Below are positions 44,162 to 48,900 of a stretch of DNA of 48,900 bases, piece by piece (positions within the stretch are counted from its first letter, which is position 1; each line of letters opens with the position of its first letter). The notes under the pieces are model-generated. The model was not told the origin of the DNA. It searched no databases and worked only from the letters and a program-made list of their open reading frames with translations. Source of the stretch: Scytalidium lignicola (taxonomy: Eukaryota; Ascomycota; Leotiomycetes); NCBI GenBank assembly GCA_002812745.2, contig NCSJ02000318.1:1-48900 (forward strand), given 5' to 3'. The translations under genes were made by a program, and so were the position numbers.

Positions 44162-46171
44162 ATGCCCTCTTCCCCACTCCCAGTTTGCGTTCACGAGCAT
44201 GATGAAATAGCACTTTCCGATGGCACTATACTTTCGGCGATGATCTGGCTACCAGAAGATGCCACAGCCAATCCAGTACCTGCGATACTTGAATACCTGC
44301 CTTACAGAAAACGCGACGGAACGGCCCGGCGGGACGCTCTCAACCACCCTTATGTTGCGGCCCATGGGTATGCATGCGTCCGCGTGGACATGCGTGGTAC
44401 AGGCGATTCTGAAGGTGTGCTACGTGGCGAATATCTTAAGCTAGAGCAAGATGATGCTTTGGAAATCCTGCAATGGATTGCCGCTCAGCAGTGGTGTACT
44501 GGCTCAATTGGTATGATCGGTATCTCGTGGGGTGGATTCAACGGTCTGCAAGTTGCGGCTCGCCGCCCGCCAGAACTGAAAGCGGTCATCTCGATCTGCT
44601 CAACTGACGACCGCTACACGGATGATATTCACTACATGGGTGGCTGCTTACTTGTTGATAATTTCTTATGGGGCGCCACCATGTTCGGCCACAACCCGTC
44701 ACCACCAGATCCAGCCTTAGTCGGCGATAAGTGGCGGGACATCTGGATGAAACGCTTGGAAGCTGGCGGTCACTATATGACCGAATGGCATCAGCGCCAG
44801 CGGCGTGATGAGTTCTGGAAGCATGCCTCGATCTGTGAAGATTACAGCGCCATCCAATGCCCCGTCTATTTAGTTGGTGGGTGGTCGGATCCGTATACGA
44901 ATACTATTTTCAGGATGCTAGAACACCTCGAATGCCCCAAGAAGGGTTTGGTCGGCCCCTGGGCCCATACGTATCCCAACTTTGCACAGCCCGGTCCTCA
45001 GATCGGCTTCTTGCAAGAGTCTCTACGTTGGTGGGACAAGTGGCTAAAGGGCAAAGAAACCGGCATTATGGATGAGCCGGTACTTCGGTGTTATTTACAA
45101 GATACTGCACCCCCTCGGACTCATTATGACTTTCGTCCTGGCCATTGGGTGGCGGAAAGCAGTTGGCCTGGCAAAAGTATTACATCTCGCCCAATGGGGC
45201 TCGCAGCAGGGAGGTTAATTGAGGGGGTCTCAACGAGCAATGAACAACTCTCGATCTGCTCTCCGCAAACTGTCGGCTTTGCCACCGGTAGGTGGTGTCC
45301 TTATGGTATAGACCAGGATCTTCCTGGAGATCAGCGTCAAGAAGCTGGCGGTTCTCTGGTGTTCGATAGCCAAGCACTTGCCAAACCACTAGACCTCCTT
45401 GGTGCTGTGGTCATTCATCTTAGGATCGCGAGCGATAAGCCGAACGCTTTTATTGCAGCCGTTCTCTCTGAGGTTTTACCAGATGGATCGGCGACAAGAA
45501 TTAGCTTTGGCCTGCTCAATCTGACGCACCGCAATAGCCATATCGACCTGGAACCTCTAGAAGTAGGCAAATTCTACGACGTCACGATCAAGTTAAATGA
45601 ATGCGGGCAGCGAATTGGTGCTGGAAGCATTATTCGACTTTCCTTGTCCTCCTCCTATTTTCCACTTGTCTGGCCATCGCCGGAAGCTGCAACACTGACA
45701 ATTGATTGTGCTCATAGCAAACTAGACCTTCCGACACGGCTGGAATGCCCACTTGATGACCAGCTAAAACCATTTGAGCCTGCTGTGAACGGCCCTCCCT
45801 TGAGGACTAACGTGATACGCCAAGGCAAAAGTAGCAACACCATCACACAGGACTTAGATACCGGTGAAGTAACAATATTCCTCGATAACGATGGAGGGAT
45901 GTTCCAAAATGAAGACACTGGCTGGCGCTTTGGAGCGAGGCTGACGGTTATTTGCACAGTCCATCCGGATGACCCGTTGTCAGCTCGTGCTGAGCAGCGG
46001 TTCCGGAAGGAATTTGGCCGCACTGGGGTAGACTTGGTCGTTGAGGGCTGGAATAAGATGACAATCACCCAAACCGAGTTGCATCTGACAGCTCGACTTG
46101 ACGCATTCGAACAGGGTGAACGGGTATTTGGGCGCGACTATGCCTTCACCATTCTGCGCGACTACGTTTAG
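44162..46171 (+). CDS. CocE/NonD-family serine hydrolase (X-Pro dipeptidyl-peptidase S15 fold)
   Basis: 669 residues from one open frame of 2.0 kb with no intron. N-terminal alpha/beta hydrolase: oxyanion-region Tyr48 (LEYLPYRKRD), RVDMRGTGDSEG, the nucleophile Ser122 in GISWGG, a helical cap with FLWGATMFG, catalytic Asp243 (GGWSDPY) and His269 (GPWAHTYP). From about 310 to the end a C-terminal jelly-roll domain (X-Pro-DAP C). The family hydrolyses esters or amides, such as acyl groups or X-Pro peptides; the substrate is not predictable. No signal peptide, so probably cytosolic. ATG 44162 is the first and gives the family's usual start just before the first strand. The length, lack of introns and motif set match bacterial homologues closely, so horizontal transfer is possible. 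Confidence 0.9.
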   Translation: MPSSPLPVCVHEHDEIALSDGTILSAMIWLPEDATANPVPAILEYLPYRKRDGTARRDALNHPYVAAHGYACVRVDMRGTGDSEGVLRGEYLKLEQDDALEILQWIAAQQWCTGSIGMIGISWGGFNGLQVAARRPPELKAVISICSTDDRYTDDIHYMGGCLLVDNFLWGATMFGHNPSPPDPALVGDKWRDIWMKRLEAGGHYMTEWHQRQRRDEFWKHASICEDYSAIQCPVYLVGGWSDPYTNTIFRMLEHLECPKKGLVGPWAHTYPNFAQPGPQIGFLQESLRWWDKWLKGKETGIMDEPVLRCYLQDTAPPRTHYDFRPGHWVAESSWPGKSITSRPMGLAAGRLIEGVSTSNEQLSICSPQTVGFATGRWCPYGIDQDLPGDQRQEAGGSLVFDSQALAKPLDLLGAVVIHLRIASDKPNAFIAAVLSEVLPDGSATRISFGLLNLTHRNSHIDLEPLEVGKFYDVTIKLNECGQRIGAGSIIRLSLSSSYFPLVWPSPEAATLTIDCAHSKLDLPTRLECPLDDQLKPFEPAVNGPPLRTNVIRQGKSSNTITQDLDTGEVTIFLDNDGGMFQNEDTGWRFGARLTVICTVHPDDPLSARAEQRFRKEFGRTGVDLVVEGWNKMTITQTELHLTARLDAFEQGERVFGRDYAFTILRDYV

Positions 46172-47499
46172 GTACTTGAACTGAAAAGGGTTGTTTTAAT
46201 CCTCTATCTATTGAGGGAACGCCACTCTGATGTTCGGGCGGCATCGATGAGGATTCCCAAACTAGAACAGGGATAATGATATAACTTATGTTAAGTATAT
46301 TAGACTCAAATGTCAAGTGATTTATTTAGTTAATAAAAATTCTTCGGAGGTAAAATGGGTATATCATTTATAGGAGAAGGGTATGGATATCATGAGCAGG
46401 GGTGAAGGTGAAGACCGGCTGGGATTTTGGTGGGAACAGTAGCAGAGGATTGCCAGATATAGTCGAAGGGATGTTGGGTATTGTTCATAGTACTCATGGA
46501 TGCGAGTTGGTTCTGTATTTGATTCAACTCTCTTTGGGCATGCACCGTGGGGGCTGTCTCTTAGGCATTGTTGGATTTTGACAGCTGATATGAATGACTT
46601 TACATACCTTCCGGAGTAGCGTGATTTAACTAAAAACAAATCTCCTCAGAAGTAAACATACTGTTGTGCAGATAACTTGATATCTCTCTGTTTGATTGAT
46701 CTGAACTCGGCTGGCGATAAGGGGTGGATAGCGGCCCTGCGGAGACTGACTTAACAGGTACAATTTTTGGCTTAGGGATAAACAACTTACTAGTATGATG
46801 GGTTTCAGTATTATCTTGTTGGGCTTGTAAAGCATACAGATTAGAAGCATGGCTTCCTATATGGGCAAATCGCTTTGAATTAGCTGGTTGAAGAAGTAGA
46901 CTCTTACTAACATGTTGAAAGGAGTAAAAGAGACGGGAGGTAATATTGGAATGTGAAGATGTAAAACTTGTTAATATGTTGAATGGCAACAATGAAAAGC
47001 CAGATGCTATATTATGAGATATTTTAGTCTATGACTTGTTGTTATGGCTCATACTAAAAAATTTAACATTCTGGGGACCCGGGAGTTGCTCAATTGTTAC
47101 CAAGATGTTCTTTTAGACCTATGGCATATTAACCTATTGGATTTGACCTATAAAGCTTATAACACAGGTCGACAAACTACGTGAAAAATCTAAGGGAAAT
47201 ATCAAAAGGGAGGCTGTAATAGATTATCAAATATCCATACAGATGATGCGCAAATCAGAATCTATTCGAAGACAAGATTCCGTTATCTCCGACAAGCTTA
47301 TTTTCTAGAGCTCGGAACTGGACAAACTTGCTATCCGATGCGGGCACTAATGCGGGAAGCAGTCGTTTCTGGAAACATGAATGGTGAGTGCGTAAACGTT
47401 TCTCCAGCTATTCCAGATCTGTCCCCAAGTCATGATTAATGGGCTGATGCGCTAGTGTGGACTGGACGCGTGTAGATGGACTGCCTGAACAACGCCAAG
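46172..47499. other. intergenic region, possible degraded coding sequence
   Basis: About 1.3 kb between two plus-strand genes. On the minus strand, overlapping open stretches (46992-46364) have a Ser/Gln/Pro-rich translation (for example LNQIQNQLASMSTMNNTQ) but no credible start, no clear intron set and no recognised domain. It may be a gene or gag fragment; I do not call it a gene. Confidence 0.35.
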
Positions 47500-47507
47500 T
47501 ATATAAG
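47500..47507 (+). promoter_or_regulatory. TATA box of the GST-like gene
   Basis: TATATAAG about 160 bp upstream of the ATG at 47669, the same spacing as at the six-cysteine protein gene. Confidence 0.5.
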
Positions 47508-47668
47508 CCTTGAAACAGACATACATCAAAAGAATTGAAATTGAACTTAAACTCATGAACAATAGCATATAAGGAAGGTATAGCAAACACGTATGTTAGA
47601 AGTATAAAATCAAAGATTATAACCGTTTCTTCCACCCCCCCTTTATTTCCTAAAAATAGGGGGAGAAG

Positions 47669-48595
47669 ATGTCGGACATCATACTCCACAACTTCCAGGC
47701 CTCCCCCTTCGGTGCCAAAATCCGTCTTATCCTAGGCCTCAAGCATCTCCCCTGGAAATGGGCCGAGACAGAACTCATCCTCCCTAAACCAAACCTCACC
47801 GCTCTAACTGGGGGTTACCGCAAGTCGCCTGTCCTGCAAATTGGCGCCGACATCTACTGTGATTCGCGCCTTATTGCCCAAGAACTAGAAGCCCGGTATC
47901 CCACGCCCACGCTCTTCCCTGGTGGGAACCGGGGACTGATTCTGGCGCTATCTTGCTGGAGCGATAGGGACCTGCACATAGCGAGTTCGGGGTTAGTTAT
48001 AGGCGTGAATAAGAAGCAGTTTCCCGGGGACCTGATGAATGATCGGAGGAAGTACTTTGATGGGTTCCTAGATTTCGACGGATTAGATCACGATATTCCG
48101 CATTTAACCAGCGTGTTGCGCCCACACGTTGATTTCGTGGAACAGCAGTTATCGGATGGGAGACCTTTCTTGCTTGGACAGGAGATTAGTTTGGCTGATT
48201 TCCATGCCTACGTTGAGATTTGGACTGCAAGGACCTTTGTGCCATTTGTGGAAAAGGTTTTTGCACCGTTCAAGCATGTTTCTGAATGGGAGAAAAGAGT
48301 GAAAGACGTTGGGTATGGAGAGTACAGTACGATTAGCGCTGCGGAAGCGCATGAGATTGCAAAAAACAGCGATCCTCTACCTGGGAAGGGTGTAGATCCG
48401 GATGACGCGTTAGGGCTTACCGCTGGGGACCTTGTCGTGGTTACTCCAGATGACTATGGTCGTGAACCTGTTGTTGGAAATCTACGGACTCTCACAACAC
48501 ATGAGGTAGCTATTGAACGGAATGATCCAATTGTAGGCAAAGTCGTCGTTCATTTTCCGCGCATTGGATTTCGGGTTGCAGCAGTAGCCTCATAA
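47669..48595 (+). CDS. glutathione S-transferase-like protein with C-terminal extension
   Basis: 308 residues, intronless, no signal peptide. Residues 3-80 form the thioredoxin-like GST N-domain: SPFGAKIRLIL at the active-site helix (Ser where catalysis or glutathione activation usually occurs), the cis-Pro in KSPVLQ, and CDSRLIAQ, the glutathione gamma-Glu binding DS pair. Residues about 90-210 form the helical C-domain, with GQEISLADFHAYV as the conserved N-capping box and hydrophobic staple. A further 95 residues (214-308) of beta-rich sequence (GDLVVVTPDDYG, VVVHFPRIGFRV) are not part of classical GSTs, which have about 220 residues. It probably acts in the cytosol on electrophiles or peroxides; the extension could bind another partner. 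ATG 47669 leaves no N-terminal excess. Confidence 0.85.
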   Translation: MSDIILHNFQASPFGAKIRLILGLKHLPWKWAETELILPKPNLTALTGGYRKSPVLQIGADIYCDSRLIAQELEARYPTPTLFPGGNRGLILALSCWSDRDLHIASSGLVIGVNKKQFPGDLMNDRRKYFDGFLDFDGLDHDIPHLTSVLRPHVDFVEQQLSDGRPFLLGQEISLADFHAYVEIWTARTFVPFVEKVFAPFKHVSEWEKRVKDVGYGEYSTISAAEAHEIAKNSDPLPGKGVDPDDALGLTAGDLVVVTPDDYGREPVVGNLRTLTTHEVAIERNDPIVGKVVVHFPRIGFRVAAVAS

Positions 48596-48806
48596 GGAAT
48601 GCCTTATACCTTGGAGACCTTCAACTATCTAATGGCATATAAGGACTAGCTGTGCAATTATAAGGTTATACCAGCTAGCCAGGAGTATAGTTAAACACTC
48701 AATAAGCTAATTGTCGGTTCACCTGTAGCACGAAGTACGGTACGCAATTATACGTAATATACTCGTTGTGCTATTCCATGGTTGTTGTACGTTTAGGGGT
48801 GGGAGG

Positions 48807-48827
48807 GCGAAGCTGTAGGAGCTTCGC
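48807..48827. repeat. hairpin, 8-bp stem
   Basis: GCGAAGCT, loop GTAGG, AGCTTCGC: a perfect 8-bp stem in a locally GC-rich stretch about 210 bp after the GST-like stop. It could be part of a repeat that continues past the window edge. Confidence 0.55.
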
Positions 48828-48864
48828 TCGTTCCCACTACCTAATCGGGACTAGCTTACAGGGG

Positions 48865-48881
48865 CACGTGAATATCACGTG
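48865..48881. promoter_or_regulatory. paired CACGTG sites
   Basis: Two CACGTG hexamers separated by five bases. Such pairs can bind bHLH factors; the regulated gene, if any, would lie outside the window. Confidence 0.3.
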
Positions 48882-48900
48882 TACGTAACCACTATTCTAC

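Larger units (their letters stand above)
48596..48900. other. 3' flank with hairpin and paired CACGTG
   Basis: 305 bp to the window edge. No gene. It contains the hairpin at 48807-48827 and two CACGTG sites at 48865-48881. Confidence 0.5.

Noticed and set aside
46364..46992. Overlapping minus-strand open stretches with Ser/Gln/Pro-rich translation
   Set aside because: No ATG at a sensible place in the upper stretch, no consistent intron chain and no recognised motif; noted as a possible remnant only.
24709..48900. A biosynthetic or defence gene cluster across the genic part
   Set aside because: No core synthase, regulator or shared theme links the genes; strands, introns and functions vary, so I see no cluster.
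1..48900. tRNA or rRNA genes
   Set aside because: I found no cloverleaf or rRNA-like conserved block by eye; a covariance-model scan could still find a tRNA.

Overview
The window looks like nuclear DNA of a filamentous ascomycete (Pezizomycotina). The evidence is: intron-poor genes whose few introns are 45-78 bp with GT..AG ends, most with CTAAC/CTGAC-type branch sites; fungal gene families; and a 24.7 kb AT-rich block of retrotransposon relics whose Trp, Gln, Cys, His and Asp codons have decayed by C-to-T type changes, as repeat-induced point mutation (RIP) does. I cannot name the species. Many ambiguous bases sit beside homopolymers or cluster in the repeats (5.7-6.3 kb), which points to consensus uncertainty rather than biology.

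Positions 1-24708 are a transposon graveyard. In order: the 3' end of a Ty3/Gypsy chromodomain element (family A, 1-1435); a minus-strand Ty1/Copia reverse transcriptase (1436-2717); a minus-strand LTR (2718-2961); unclassified AT-rich DNA; a minus-strand Gypsy pol remnant with RNase H, integrase and chromodomain (to 7386); a plus-strand Gypsy element of family B with two LTRs (7387-15003); a second, headless family B copy (15004-17025); a family A element between two LTRs (17026-24169); and the 3' end of a hAT DNA transposon (24170-24708). None can encode a working product. The flanks of the LTR elements do not pair up as target duplications, so the block is rearranged or mis-assembled.

From 24709 the DNA turns genic at a sharp border. 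Genes: a secreted metal-dependent amidohydrolase (-); a mitochondrial-type sulfite oxidase (+); an unrecognised multi-pass membrane protein with a signal peptide and one intron (+); a secreted RNase T1-family gene (-) broken by a DNA transposon; a small secreted six-cysteine protein with one intron (+); a five-exon MFS permease of the phosphate/glycerophosphoinositol type (-); a long intronless CocE/NonD-type serine hydrolase (+) that looks bacterial in architecture; and a glutathione S-transferase-like protein with a C-terminal extension (+). A solo LTR with a 5-bp target duplication lies at 39914-40172. There is no obvious biosynthetic cluster; the genes look like independent accessory and secretory functions at a repeat-rich locus.

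The clearest event is at 33.5-37.2 kb. A 2945-bp Tc1/mariner-type element with 150-bp inverted repeats and a TA duplication sits inside the propeptide part of the RNase gene, and the two gene halves remain exactly in frame with each other across the insertion. The element carries a decayed DDE transposase and, facing it, a second long decayed reading frame that I do not recognise. The RNase itself keeps the catalytic Glu, Arg and distal His of the T1 family but has Lys where the first His is expected.
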